DNA of 64,000 nucleotides from Ancylostoma caninum. Lineage: Eukaryota; Nematoda; Chromadorea; Rhabditida; Ancylostomatidae. The translations under genes and the position numbers were made by a program. Location of the stretch: assembly GCA_037903475.1 (NCBI GenBank), contig JBAJFG010000467.1, positions 310,001 to 374,000 on the forward strand, written 5' to 3'. Of this stretch, positions 11,101 to 22,800 are shown piece by piece. The notes beneath the pieces were generated by a model. The model saw nothing but the letters and a program-made list of their open reading frames with translations, searched no databases and had not been told where the DNA came from. Positions within the stretch are counted from its first letter, which is position 1. Each line of letters begins with the position of its first letter.

Positions 11101-14007
11101 GGGATGATATGGTGCGGTAGAAAAACGGAAAACTATGCAAGACATGGAACCTGACTTCTGCACCCAAAACATCAACGGACGCTTGATCATAAGCAGAGGG
11201 GTGGCCTCGTATATTGCGCTTTACATTAGAGAAGAACCTTTTTTCATCTCAGAGAAAACACCCTCACCTTAGAATTATTTCTGGAATTTTCATTCAAAAA
11301 GAATCTTCAGCAGCCACTAATTCCATTTTCATTCAAAAAGAATCTTCAGCAGCCACTAATTCCAATGGTGCACATGATTCCACAAAAAAGTGCAGAAAAC
11401 CCCATTTCTGAGCCCCATGTTTCGTTTTGTTGAGCTTAAAATGGCCATTAAAAAGAGATCTACCACGAGGAGGCGCTACGTACGTTCCAAAGACCGATAC
11501 CAACGGCAGCACAGTCAGGTGGCAGATGTCTCTGAATGCGTAACAAATTCTCCAGAGAGGCGAGGGCTCAAAAAACGAGCCTTTCCGCACTCCTATAGGG
11601 AATCGTTCAAATACTATAAGCCAGAGGTTCAGTCACCTTTCGGTAAAATCGGAAAATCAACTAAATTAATGAAACGATACTCTCGCACTGAATTCCCATG
11701 AAATTTCAGTTCAGCGTGGTGTGCACTCCATGCGAACGCGCTTCCTCTACGCTCGAAGCAGAATTCGCGAAAAATCAACAAAATCAATCAATTAGTGATG
11801 GCGATTCGTGGTCTGGATAATTATCAACATGAACATTCTGGTCCAGATTAGGGTGAAGCTGTAAAAATCGATAAAATCGATCGAAAATTCGATATTCGAA
11901 TCGATTATTTCCACCGAGAGGTATCCTGAGAGCTCTATCGGATCTGCATATCCCTTACTTGTAGGTTCCAACGCTTGCTTCCTCATTAACAAATAAGTTC
12001 TAGTGATGGCTACACAGAGTTTGCAATTGTCGCTCACTCGCGCCGCCCAGATTTTCGAAAAAAAAAAGTGTCCTGAGAGTCACTATGTTTTATATAGAGA
12101 TTCTTTCCATTCAAAATTTCACACTCACTTCAAGACAACAGGTTTATTTTCTAGACTTAAAGGCAGAGGGCCACCTCGCTCTGCTTGTTGGATTTACCAA
12201 CATATCCTAGACCTTCTCATCATGTTGATCCCTGGGATGTACATCAACAGGCATAGAAGCGACGAAATCCCTATTTTTGAAAGGCTCGAACTGGGTAAAA
12301 ATTTGGAGCCCGGAGGCGGATCGCTCCAAGCTGTGCTGGCTGCCTGCCACGGCTGCCGCGTCGATCAACGAGTCTTGGCGTGTCCAATCGATAAGATCAA
12401 CGGCTTCACATGTCAACTCGGGCTGGCAAACTGTAACAGACCCCGTCCTGGAAGACGGGTTTGTAGACCATTCTGAGACAATTTATGTATACCGTTGGAA
12501 CCATCGCGCCGAGTAGATGCAGAATCTGCTGTTAGCTGAACTACGAAAATGAGGTGGACCCCTGCCTTTAACGTTTCCCCCTTGTTATTTTGTAGCCGCA
12601 CCACACCTTTTTTCAAATGCTTCAGCACGTCTCACAATAGAAAAAAACGTGGAGTTTTGGTAAATTGTCTTCCCATTACCTCCCTAATCTGATATGTCAC
12701 TCATTTTGCGGTGGACAATTTGAAAGCGTTGGTAATTGTGTAACAAATACAACTTAAAGCCAAGTTTTAGCGGAAGCAAAGTTAATCAAGATGAAAACAA
12801 GCCTGTATAGTTTAGAACAAAGTAAAGAAGTGAAAACGCTTACCACTCCAAAGAGACGACAAATAAGTTGTAAGCCATTCTCATCGCTGCGTTCGTTTCC
12901 GTTCTTGGCAAACTGCAATAAAGAGAAATGAAAATTATCGCATGATTTGATAGTGGTGACAAAATAACACAAAAAACCTCTAGACGAACATTTCACCAAC
13001 AAACCTCAGACAAATATCGTACGCCCTCACCGGAGAGGACGACTTTTAACGTAGTAATGTCCTTCCGCCTATTCAACACACTCTCACTGTCGAGAACATC
13101 AATAAGTTGATCTATCATCATTGCTGGGGTCTAAAACATTAGTAAGCTCTCACAGGATTAGAACAAGAATTTTGGTAAGAAGATGAAAATCAAATGAAAA
13201 ATTTTTCTCCGAGATAGGGCCAAGCACCCGGCTGGGACAAAAAAAAAAGACAAGCAGATAGAACTGGAGCAAAGAATACAACAAGGTGTTCATGAACATT
13301 TACTTACCTTTTTCGTGCAACTAACATCAGTTTTGATATGCTGCGTTAGAATTAAACGCTTTCTCTCATCACCCATATTGTTTAGCATTTGGTCAATCGT
13401 TTTTTGGTCAATGTTCCTGTCTTTCTGGAATACGTCTTTCTTTTTTTAGACAATGTAAAACCACACCATCGAGAACTAACCAAAACCTGCTCAACCCGAC
13501 CGTTGAGCTCCGTAGAAGACAAGGATCGCAATTCTTGTGAGGCAAAAACCATTTCATCAGTAGAGTTCCGATCGTCATCCTGAAAGCAGCGTCCTGAATT
13601 CCAAGTTACCACTTTAGTCTCATGCAGTTGAATTTCGTCTACAATTTGTGCGTATGGCCCACCACCCGCGGATCGCCGAAATGTTTGTGAATCTTCTTTC
13701 TGATTCTTTTTGACGAGAATACGTCCGTCCACCGGGTGGGCGACTCCTTCGGGCTGCGACGCAGGCTGAACTCTTCAGCCAGAGACCTCTCGACGCCAGG
13801 ATGCCAAGTCGATGCGACGTCACGTCGCATCAATCGCGGCGATTTCGTCGGAGCACTTGCAGCCGCTTCAGATACGGTGTCTGGTTCTTTAGAACTTTTC
13901 TGTGGAAGTGATGTATCACTCGTTTCCTCGGGCTGATGCGTTGATTGAGATTCTGAGCTCGTTACAGTCAAGTCATCCGAAGACGACACGTCCTCAGCAG
14001 AGGACAT
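4357..14007 (-). CDS. cyk-1: Diaphanous-type formin, 29 exons
   Basis: Formins of the Diaphanous class nucleate and elongate unbranched actin filaments downstream of Rho GTPase; the C. elegans member CYK-1 is needed for cytokinesis. Exon joins were made by hand with GT-AG sites and matching phases, giving about 1287 residues. Domain order: low-complexity N-terminus (1-114), GTPase-binding region (115-191), FH3 (192-571), charged helical linker (571-655), FH1 proline runs (656-750), FH2 (about 755-1145) and DAD-like tail (1190-1287). Diagnostic matches to mDia proteins are IVLHKNGVDPDF in FH3, RDCFW at the FH2 start and LMDTKD in FH2. The first ATG in the open frame (14007) is preceded by a good acceptor at 14025, consistent with SL trans-splicing or an untranslated exon. 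Introns are mostly 37-290 bp; the large ones carry repeats. The 3' end is uncertain. Orthology is by family resemblance; the symbol is borrowed. Confidence 0.93.
5222..8140 (-). other. Formin exons 17-26: FH2 actin-nucleating domain
   Basis: Exons 8051-8140, 7737-7857, 7617-7675, 7301-7495, 7165-7263, 6930-7085, 6783-6871, 5643-5742, 5483-5593 and 5222-5341. Conserved blocks in order: RSLHRDCFWATT (start), KILQALAILQGSVKL (knob, with the Ile used to bind actin in mDia1/Bni1), LPLRLDLIIFKLRFQEIL, GFKTFLELVLLFGNFMG, LTKLMDTKDVDNKFTLLHY, AAARVNGDELEKG and MKSDWASFTKYYAFDAKKY. The usual NAGSRN segment after GNFM is replaced by GQSSKTYKDT. The intron 5594-5642 begins with GC rather than GT. The intron 7264-7300 is only 37 bases long. 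A remnant transposon sits in the 1-kb intron 5743-6782. Confidence 0.93.
6480..6665 (+). repeat. Poly-C-bearing transposon end (family D) in formin intron
   Basis: An AT-rich stretch is followed by GTCTGGGTCCCCAAAACGG, a long C run and CAAGTTCTGCGTGCGCCACT. The same order of motifs ends the element at 31440-31710, and the middle of the pattern recurs around 25380-25430. Its terminus resembles hAT-type ends (CAGTGGCGnACGCAG), but no transposase or target duplication was seen. Confidence 0.6.
8208..9183 (-). other. Formin exons 13-16: helical linker and FH1
   Basis: Exons 9033-9183 and 8871-8973 encode a charged, Gln-rich helical linker (KLEQTVQAKQEAVAKQMQYW) followed by a short variable stretch. 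Exons 8694-8819 and 8208-8404 encode FH1: four proline tracts of 7 to 11 residues broken by Gly-rich spacers, then DFLPAKKKRTVDVPMRKFPW leading into FH2. FH1 binds profilin-actin and feeds monomers to the FH2 dimer. On the plus strand this region reads as long poly-Gly, which is only the complement. Fewer proline tracts are present than in mammalian mDia1. Confidence 0.93.
11285..11362 (+). repeat. Two-copy tandem repeat of about 38 bp
   Basis: The phrase CATTCAAAAAGAATCTTCAG followed by CAGCCACTAATTCC occurs twice in direct succession within the large formin intron. The copies are essentially identical, so the duplication looks recent. Confidence 0.85.
12161..12568 (+). mobile_element. TTAA-flanked inverted-repeat element, family A copy 1
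   Basis: Ends AGGCAGAGGGCCACCTC and GAGGTGGACCCCTGCCT are inverted repeats, and TTAA lies directly outside on both sides (12157-12160, 12569-12572). The interior matches copies at 54388-54784 and 59260-59666 and carries the same 80-codon open frame ending at 12476. It sits in the formin intron 11035-12843. TTAA target sites suggest piggyBac-type mobilisation or the nematode PALTTAA repeat class. Confidence 0.82.
13308..14007 (-). other. Formin exons 1-3: N-terminus and GTPase-binding region
   Basis: Exons 13666-14007, 13481-13579 and 13308-13439, all ending in phase 0. Exon 1 (114 residues) is rich in Ser, Thr, Glu and Pro and ends in a basic stretch, SSKRIRKKIHKHFGDPR, comparable to the basic segment before the GBD in mammalian mDia. 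Exon 2 is acidic. Exon 3 (KDVFQKDRNIDQ onward) fits the GBD helices that bind Rho-GTP and contact the DAD in the inhibited state. The acceptor of exon 3 (after A-rich sequence at 13440-13447) is weak, so this boundary could move by a few codons. The first donor at 13665 lies inside a short repeat of GTGG, and a donor at 13663 is also conceivable. Confidence 0.8.
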
Positions 14008-14023
14008 TGCTTCGAAGGGCTGT

Positions 14024-14031
14024 CCTGCAAG
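14024..14031 (-). promoter_or_regulatory. Acceptor upstream of formin start (possible SL trans-splice site)
   Basis: The sequence CGCTTGCAG precedes the ATG at 14007 by 17 bases. In nematodes such an acceptor near the start codon, with no convincing upstream exon, usually receives a spliced leader. An ordinary 5' untranslated exon further upstream is the alternative. Confidence 0.45.
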
Positions 14032-15545
14032 CGCAGAGTACAGGACCGTGTCCACAATGTAGAACGGAGCAGATTAACGGTATACTATGGTGCTTGCGAT
14101 TTATAATACAGGCATCTAGGTTTCTGACTAGAGGGCTCCAGAAAGAAACCATGAAATGAACAAATCGTTGCATAAAGTCGTAAAAGTTCCGCATTTCCGT
14201 TAGCAGAGCGCTGATGAATGTGGACGTAAAGATGAAAGCAAACGTCACCAGTCATCTGCAGGAAACGAAAAAAATTGAGTGGTGGGATGACGAAGAGGAG
14301 GAGGAATGGTGGCAACAACAATAATCTACACTTGAAAGATAAAACAATACCAAAGGAACCAAACCTCGGAAAGCTGGGAAATTCACGACCGCCACCCCAC
14401 CCTGCACATTACGGGAAACGGGAAAGATTGCGAAAGAAAATTGCGAGAAACATTACCGAACTCGTTGTAATGGATATTCAAAGGCGGATGGTTTTTCAAG
14501 GTGCTGAAAAAGAAGCAGAAACCGGAATATTGGGCGAATGCAAAGTGGGAGGGCTGGTAATGTGGAAGGTTCACTATAGGCAGAATAAAAGTTCATTTCA
14601 GAGGTGAAAGGATCCTCCAGTGAAAGCAATCCATGAATGGCCACTTTTCCCATGAAAGCAGCAATGTTAAAGCTAACAAATGTGAATGGGATAGTCGAAA
14701 GTGACTGAAAATTCAAATAGAAAAGAAATCATGCAAATAATAACGTACCACAACAACCCTTGCGTTGACTGTGTGACATGGAAATTTAACAGCAGTAATG
14801 AATAGCTGCACCAAATGTATCATCAGTAATATAAAGGGAAAATACGATTTTCTGAGGCAACCGTCCTCGAGGTGGACAACCAGCAAAATATGTCACTGTT
14901 TGCCACTAAATACTAGGAATTGAGCAAAATACTACCTATTATCTTATCAACTTATTTTTTAATCCCGAACACTTTGTCTTTCTATACAGCTCTCTGCCAA
15001 TTCTTCAAAATAGACCTTACCCTGATAAGCAGCAGCCCACACACGTTGTTTGATCTCCAGCGTTTTTTTAATGTCAGATGTCTCCTCTTCTCTAAATGAG
15101 GTGAAGGTCGCTGCTTAAACTAGGACCCCACGTAGTGGCGCTAGCAGTGGAGAGGAAAGTCAGCTTCGAGCAATTTCGAGATAGTCAAGAATTTCAAGGT
15201 AAGGAACTGTTCGCACGTTATTCGGGTGCTTACTACGAGTTCAAGGAAATCAGAGTAAAAAAAATGAGTGAATTAGTGTATTGATTTTCGCAAAATCTAA
15301 TTACAAGCGCCATATCCGGTTTCGTGATGCATGTGATCGCATACTCCAAGTGATAACAAGTCCAAGATGCGAAATTACTTTTCCGTTTACGGACACCACG
15401 GCCAATGAATGAAACGAGGAAATGCAATCATCAGAACAAGAGAGTACAGACATCACTGCAAAAACAACTTTATAGACCTCATTATAGTTCGTAGATTCCG
15501 GGTTTCCCCAAAATATTCAGCATTGATTCCTTTGCATCAAATCTA
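14032..15545. other. Upstream flank of formin; no recognised gene
   Basis: The region probably contains the formin promoter, but no TATA-like element or conserved motif could be placed with confidence. Open frames at 14275-14607 (plus) and 14085-14716 (minus) lack domains and exon boundaries. Confidence 0.35.
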
Positions 15546-15546
15546 T

Positions 15547-16824
15547 TAGACTGGGTCGAAAGTTCTCGGACAAATTGGTAGTGGTGACTTCCAGAGATTA
15601 TAATTCAGCAAAGGGCCAACGAAAATGAACATGTTAACTATATTTTGATAAAGTATAAAATCCTCTTCAAAGCGCGAATTAACAAGTACACCGATCTAGT
15701 TCCTTTCCTGTCACCATGCCGCGCAAATTCAAGCTGTCAACAACACTCCACCTCCGCAACGTCGTGCTTTTTCTCCACCTATTTGGCCAAAAACCGGCGG
15801 GTATCGATAGACTTCTGAAAGAAGTTTATAAGGAGCACGCCCCCGCTAGAAGTACTGTCTAGAAATGGCATTCGAAGTTCGCGTCGGGCGACTATTCCAT
15901 CGAAGATGAAAACTGTTCGGGACGCCCGATGGAGTTGGATTTGAACTTGCTGCGGAGACAGGTGGAAGCCGATCCGAATCGGACCACTCGCAAGCTGACG
16001 GTTGCTCTTAAGGCGAGTCAAGCCACAGTTGTTCGCGGATTGAAGTCAATTGGCAAGGTGCGAAAACTCGGTTGATGGGTACCACATGCTCAGACGCAGC
16101 ATGACATAGACCGCCGCGCTGATGCAGCGCTTTCTCTCCTCACGCTCAAGCGCGCCTACACGTGGCTTGAGCCCCTTGTCACCGGGAATGAGAAGTGGAT
16201 TCCCTGCTGTAACGTTCACCGGCGTTACCAATAGGTTGACAAAGGGGCGGATGCAGACGACGTCTCCAAAACCAACGTACACGCCAAAAAGGCTATGCTC
16301 TGCATCTGGTGGAGCGTATACGGCGTCGAGTACTGGGAGCTGCTCGCTGAGGGATCCACAGTTACCGCAGAGGTCTACACTAAGCAACTGAGGAATCTGA
16401 AGGCGAATCTCGAAAATGCGCGCTAGCAGCAGCACGAAATCTATTTACAGCACGACAACGCTCGGCCGCATATTGCAAGAACGACCAAGACCGAACTGAT
16501 GAACTTCGGCTGAACCATTTTACCACACCCACCGTATTCCCAAGAGCTGGCTCCCTCGGATTACCACCTTTTTCCCCATCTCCAACGTCATCTGGAAAGT
16601 CATAAATTGCAAACCCGCAATGACATCAAAAAAGCACTCGAGCACTTCTTCAAGGACCAGTCCACAGCGTTCTGGAGCAGGGGCAACTACGATCTGCCTA
16701 AACGTTGGCAGAAGACCATCGATGCGAATAGGGCATACTTCAGTTGATTCACGGTTGTCGTTAGAAAACTGGAAAGAAAATAAAAATGTTGTCAATTTGT
16801 CCGAGAACTTTCGACTCAACCTAA
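15547..16824 (+). mobile_element. Full-length mariner element
   Basis: The ends carry inverted repeats of about 28 bp: GGTCGAAAGTTCTCGGACAA on the left and TTGTCCGAGAACTTTCGACT on the right. TA occurs outside both ends. The length of about 1.28 kb is typical for mariner. It holds one transposase reading frame, listed separately, that is full length but broken by stops. Confidence 0.9.
15716..16747 (+). pseudogene. Mariner transposase with five in-frame stops
   Basis: From the ATG at 15716 to the TGA at 16745 the frame stays in register for 344 codons, the normal mariner transposase length, with no frameshift. Five internal stops occur: TAG 15860, TGA 16073, TAG 16232, TAG 16424 and TGA 16511. 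Family motifs are clear: the HTH region GDYSIEDENCSGRP, WVPH, the first catalytic block as TGNEKWI (Asp changed to Asn), QHDNARPHIA with the second Asp, and LAPSDYHLFPHL with the third Asp at the D34D spacing. The stops are compatible with single C-to-T or G-to-A changes. The protein would be inactive even without the stops because of the Asp-to-Asn change. Confidence 0.9.
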
Positions 16825-19800
16825 TATGTACCAGGTTTCCCTTTTCCGTCCTGGACCTTTCCTCAGAAGGGCTTGATATCACGAAGACGGATCTCTAGTT
16901 TCAAATTGCAACTCTACCAAACTCCTACTCAAACTGACGAAAGTTGATTTTGAAGATCCAGTCTTGCGTTTAATACTTTGGAAGTTACACGAACAGGGAA
17001 TTATTTATCCACGAGCATGCATTATAGAGGGTGGGCGACAAATACGGTAGATAGACGTGTTTTCCTTTTAAAGGAGCATCATCGGCCTCGAAGTCATATT
17101 TAGTCGAGAGGCGGTCTCTGGACGTTTTACCAGAGCAGTGCTCAGGAACCAAGGTTTCGCCTGGTTCAAAACTGGGGAAACAGTAAATTTTAGGACCCAC
17201 TGGTTTTGACCAGTCAAATGTGTTAGCAGGTTTTCACGATACCCAGGACACAGGCTTGCTCAAACTCCTCAGGAGTTGGAAGTCTGCAAAAAGGAACTTC
17301 AAAAATAGGAAATAAATTTTTGCCGAACCACTTGCGCGCCGAGGCCTGCCACTTCAATTGATGTATCAAGCTATGACTTCTACCAGATGGAGGATGTTTC
17401 TAGATGATTTCCCGTATTATATTTTTTTTTGGAGCTAGTGAACATTAATCAAACGGCAGTGCTCCAAATTGCTTTGGAAATCTTCCTTTTCTTTGCCCTG
17501 TTCTTTTTTGCCCTATTTTTGGCCCACCCTGTAATTACATATGAAACATATGTAGCTTTTCTAAAGTATAGATTTCTGAAACGTATTTGCATCTATCGTA
17601 TTTCTTATCGCATTTGCACTACCTGATACAAATCAACCACGCAGCCATTTCCTGACAAAAACAGAGATGTGCTGGCACGCAAACCCTTTTTTCCGGGGTC
17701 GATAGCTGTTACGTATTACACAAATATGACGCATCAGAAAAAAAAACAGTTGGCGCATCAAATATGTATGACCGAAGCATGACAAAACAGTAAAATCTCT
17801 CCTGCAAAAGTGTTCCCCACACCTGTTTTTAAGATCCCATGTATTTTCAGTGATGTGTTCCACTGCACAATGAGAGCTCAACTTTGCAGGGAATGGCAAA
17901 ATGTTACGATTAGCTCTGTTCTGGACATGTAAACAAGTTTTTATAGTTCTCGTAGATAATAATACACGAAAAACCGCGAGAACACAGTGAATACATCACA
18001 GAACTAAACATGCACTCTACATTTTGCTGATAGTGCAAAATTGCAGAATTCACATAACAGATTCCTCGCCCACCTCTCAAGACGTGAAGAAACAAACAAG
18101 AATTGATAAGATCAAAAGTGATATGTAACTTCCTTGAGCGGGAGACTCGAATCCTCTTCATCTGACAATAAGTTCATGAGTGATGGATTTATTTTGATCC
18201 ATTTGATAAGAAGTTCAATAAGACGCGACGCGAATGATTCTCATATCAACGAAAACACAATGTGGGAACAGTCCTTTATCTGCTTCTCTCTTGAGAACAA
18301 GGCATTCGTTGCGCTTTTTTCTCAAGAACACTCACGTATTCTACTCAGCAGTAAATATGAAAAAAGGACTACGCAGCAAAACAGATAATGGTATTCCGAA
18401 CCAGTAGGATGCCATCTTCAATACTTGTTTGCCTCAAAATTTTCCATCTTTCAGAGTTCCTCTCTAAGCACGGAGATCCTATACGGCTAAAATCAGCACT
18501 TGAAGGTTTTGTTTTTTGTTGTTCTTCAGATCAACAAAAGTCTAGAAAAAAAGAAACTTTGAAGACTTGCAATTGGACATAAGTCCAACCCAAAAACTAT
18601 GAAAAGATAAAAATTAGCCACAAATAAAAACAATATGAGGGAGCTTTCTATGAGCAGTGATCGATCCGTAGCAGCTCCATTCTGGCAGAAATTCTTTTTT
18701 TTTCATTTCTTCTTCTGTAGTTTTGATAAGAAATTCATCTTCAAGCCCCGCTTCCGAGCACATGGTCAGAAATTAATGTGTAAAACGCACACGTCTTAAA
18801 TTCTGGATTTAACATTTTAGAAGCGAGCAGTGGAGAAAATTTCACAAGAGAACAACTCTAGGATACAAATGCGGCTCTTCGTTAAGCGTGACTGATTGCA
18901 TCGGGGTGAACGGAAGGGGGCGGGGGGGGGGGGGATGAAGAAACTACGAATCACAGCAACCCACTATTTCAATACGTTCACGCAGAATTACTAGGACAAT
19001 AATTGATTGGACAGATAAATCACCATAGATATATGTGATGAAAGTAAAATAGTGCTGAGAGAATTGCTGGACGAAAATATGCGAACGTTTTCTCTTTCAT
19101 TTTCAGAGCAATCCTGCATGAAACTATAAAATAATTCATCAGACGCTTTTTTTCTGTCTTTTGAGCAAGTATCTATGAATGAAACACATAAACACTCATA
19201 GTGGGTCAAGGAGGAGATAACATAGCGATACTTTTAGGGAAAAAGCACTTTGTCACACATAAATATTGGCCACTCTCTGGCATCTACGTAGAAGTTGAAA
19301 GAGACCGTGAATAGAAGATGTAAGCAGGAGGAATAACGCAAATTCCTATCTAAAACGAGGAACCAAAAGATATAGGCGACACCATGACAAGACTGTGAAA
19401 GTGTCCAATCACAGTGGAAAAGCATGAAGGTAAACGGACGAAGGCGTAATCGCGATAGTCACATGCAAAGCAAACAACTGCGTCAATACGTGACCGGTGC
19501 GAGAAGCAGAATCGAAAAATCGCGGGTACTCAGCATCAAAAATCATCTCAAACCAAAATTACCCTGCTGGGATGATTTTCGCATCACCTAACGGTGGAAC
19601 TGAGTTGGTAGTACGAAATGTGCGAAATTTCAGCACACTTCGAAACAATACGTGATAGAAATGGTAGACAGTTCCTGACCACGAGTACGGTGACTCAGCG
19701 GTGACATGTAAATTCACTGAGTTCCGAACAATGCATGAAGATGGACGGATTTGTACCACATTGAGATAGAGGAAGGCGAGATTAGGGGGATGAGAATACC

Positions 19801-22800
19801 AAAAAAGGAGCGACGATTGAGATCAGGATTATTTGCTTAAAAATAGAACACGTACAAAAATGCCAAACCCAACACGAGGTCTTTGAGCCAGTGAGTTTGT
19901 TCTTTAGCGGATAAAGATGTTATGGGCCGTCAACTCCAAAATACTCTTGCGAAAGACCCCTGAATCCAGCATGCGCCCATTCTCATTCTCGCCTTGACCT
20001 TCATCGCTCAGTCGCGTGCCAGGTGGATGAAACTGTGGTTTGCCCCAGCTGGCGGATGACACCGGATGTCGTCATAGCTCATTTAACATCGCCTACACAG
20101 AGTTTCTAATCATTCTCGCTGCAGGAGCATTACAATTTGGTCTACATTCACCAGTAACAATTGTCGTTATGCTCGGACACGAACAGGATCACGCTCAGCG
20201 CGAGACCCTACCCCCGCAGACCCTGACATCGTGCTTCGAGGCATGCACGGCATTGTCTGAGTAACTTGATAAGCATCCACACTTAGTCAGCAGCGAACCT
20301 CTTACGTAACAACTTCTGACAAATTCTCGTTCACCTTTTGACTAACATTTACCACCCAATACATACGAATGCGGGTTGCGTGGCTCTGCCAATTTTTCTG
20401 GAAGTCGTCGGAGTAGGAAAGAGGGGTACTGTGAGAGCAAATGAAAAGTACATCTGCGTGGTGAAATAATAGAAAAGCGCCACAAACTCAAGAACTTCTG
20501 AGGATTGAATGGTTGAGAAGTTTGGGAAGAGGACTTAGATGTCGATCAGAGTTTTTTTTTTTCATTCGCCTAGCGCTAGAAAGAATTTTAGGTCTAAATC
20601 GTACTAAATATCGTCTTTTTTCCGTACTGGCACACTTCTACAATGACCGTTTCAGGAACAATGATCAATTACTTTCCATGAGATTCTGAATTTTAAATAT
20701 TACATTGCATAAAAGACAAAATATCGTGAAAGAATTCGATGACTTACAAAAAAAACCTACCAAAGTGATCTTGCCTCACAAATTTGGTTAAAAAATGTGG
20801 CAAAACGACAGCTGCATCCATATACTAGGCAAATAAGAATCCAAGGAATCAATAGTTTATAAACAATTGACAGCTGCAATCACAGAAACGGACGGGAACA
20901 AATGGATTGCTTGGAGAGTATAGCTTCGGAAAATATTGGAGCCAACACTTTTTTCGAGTCCTTCTCCTTATGAAGTAATGAAAATTATAGCTATAGGACT
21001 GGAAGACCCAGATGAGGTGAAAAATAGGATGAGTCAAGGCTCACACACCTTTATGATATCGCCCTCTTTCCCACAGAAAGATAAACAGTGCTGATTGTTC
21101 GTACTCATTTTATTGTCTCCATGACAATGAAAATTAGCAAAAACGAAAAGAATCAAACATCACATCAGTATGATATGTGATGAACCCTTTTCACACGAAT
21201 GAACTGGAACCAGTGTATACTCCAGTGCAGTTTTTGTTTTAGCTGCCACTAAGAAAAGCGGGTGCAAACAGTTTACACTTAGTTCCACACGCCTAATTGA
21301 CCCCAATAAATCGTCCTTTTGAGTGATGTTCGTAGCCAACGATTCCTGTTATAGGAGAGTAGGAGACGTGACGAATGTGCGCTAGCTTGGATTACGTTCA
21401 AGAATTTCTAGACGTAAATGAGAAATGATCGGCAAAGATGCAGAGCTTACTTGATCAAAAAAAAAAGCAGAAATAAGCGACATTACACAAACATTTGTAA
21501 TCCGGTGGGTTCGGAATCAACCGAAAGTGGAGGAGGTTTTTGCTGGTTCACGACGTGAATCTGAGCTTTATACATCTTTCAGGCCTTTGAGAGAGACATT
21601 TTAGTCTTTAGTTCTAGCTTTTTAGTTTTAGTTTCGATCCGACAATAAAAACCCACCTAAACCTTGAAAAAGCAGGAACAAAATAAGACGAAATAAGAGC
21701 ATAGGTTTCTTGGATATTTCACAGCCTATCTATACAGAAAAGAAACAAAAACATGGTTGCGAACTTGCTTACTCTTGTCAGTTACAGCCAGTGTTGGTAG
21801 CGCTACGAATGTAAGCTGAATTCCTCTCAAGTTAGAGTTCAGTCAAGTAGAATAAAGTTGGAGATTTAGATTAAGATTCAGAAGAAAAAAAACTATCATA
21901 GAGCAAATAAGAGAGGAAGAATAACACAATAATTTAATGAAATCGAACCCTTGGAAAGGAAATAGTATAGCACGCGCCGCCAAGTTGTATTCCTAGCTGA
22001 GAGCAAGCAGAGCTTTCCCCAGCGGACGGCATGGGAACGAATCGTGATGCAGAACAGGTCTCAATGCGTTTAAAATGAATTCAACACATTAGACGTCCAC
22101 AGTAAACACAATCAAAAGCAATCCTTTGATCGAGCAAGCGATTATATCGCAAAAAACTGACCTTACCTTAGCAAAGAGTAATGACACATAGCTAAACCGC
22201 TAACAATGGATTGCAATCGATTGTGACTCGTGAAACAGGGTCGCACCATCTGACATTGAAACAACATTCCACAAGCGAACTCGCGCGCGCCAAACAACCG
22301 AATTCAAAACGTAAACCTGATCTAATGGAGTCGAACGAGAAGCGATGTTACGAAAGTGAACATATGTGGGTTGAGACATGAAAAGAAGAAATGTCCCCTC
22401 CTTATTAGGACATTTATGACATGGTTTAGGGACGAAAATCGAGTGAACATCCACACACTTGCACTACACGTCAGGGTTTGTGATAAGAAAAACACACAAA
22501 TCGAGGGCAATTTTGTAGGCGGCGGAAGAGGAGAAAAAACACGACCGGCTGTGTCACATGATCACTTCGCTAGTTTAATTTGGAACACAGTGGAAGAAAC
22601 AAAAACAAAGGGAAGGAGAGAATTCAACATCAATTGGATTAACAAATCGATAGTATGCAAAAATGCAAATATCTTCGTGAATAACGCCTTCAGTTATCTC
22701 TCTGGGCAAAGTTTCAGAAGGAAAAGAGTAAAGGTAACAAGAAAAATGAATAAAATCAGTGTAACATCACTAGTATTGCTCAGAGTGATCATCTTGCTAA

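Larger units (their letters stand above)
9321..13130 (-). other. Formin exons 4-12: FH3 (armadillo-like) region
   Basis: Exons 13005-13130, 12844-12912, 10927-11034, 10646-10869, 10491-10605, 10290-10421, 10125-10234, 9912-10043 and 9321-9443. The translation follows mDia FH3 closely in order: MMIDQLIDVLDS, ENGLQLICRLFG, VVRCIRTIINTY, PRFKPILDCLRF, RMALRSELMRDGFGKY, LLSIMQHFMLIPED and LIESCVNEIVLHKNG. FH3 is the dimeric armadillo-like domain that assists autoinhibition and localisation. The donor of exon 10646-10869 has two candidates (after AAG at 10646, or about 14 bases upstream in the transcript); the first leaves a 40-base intron. The intron 11035-12843 is expanded to 1.8 kb by transposon sequence. 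Confidence 0.9.

Noticed and set aside
13382..13732. Alternative frame through formin exon 1-2 (LVKKNQKEDSQTF...)
   Set aside because: It would need a different first donor; the chosen frame gives a basic segment like other Diaphanous formins and keeps phase.
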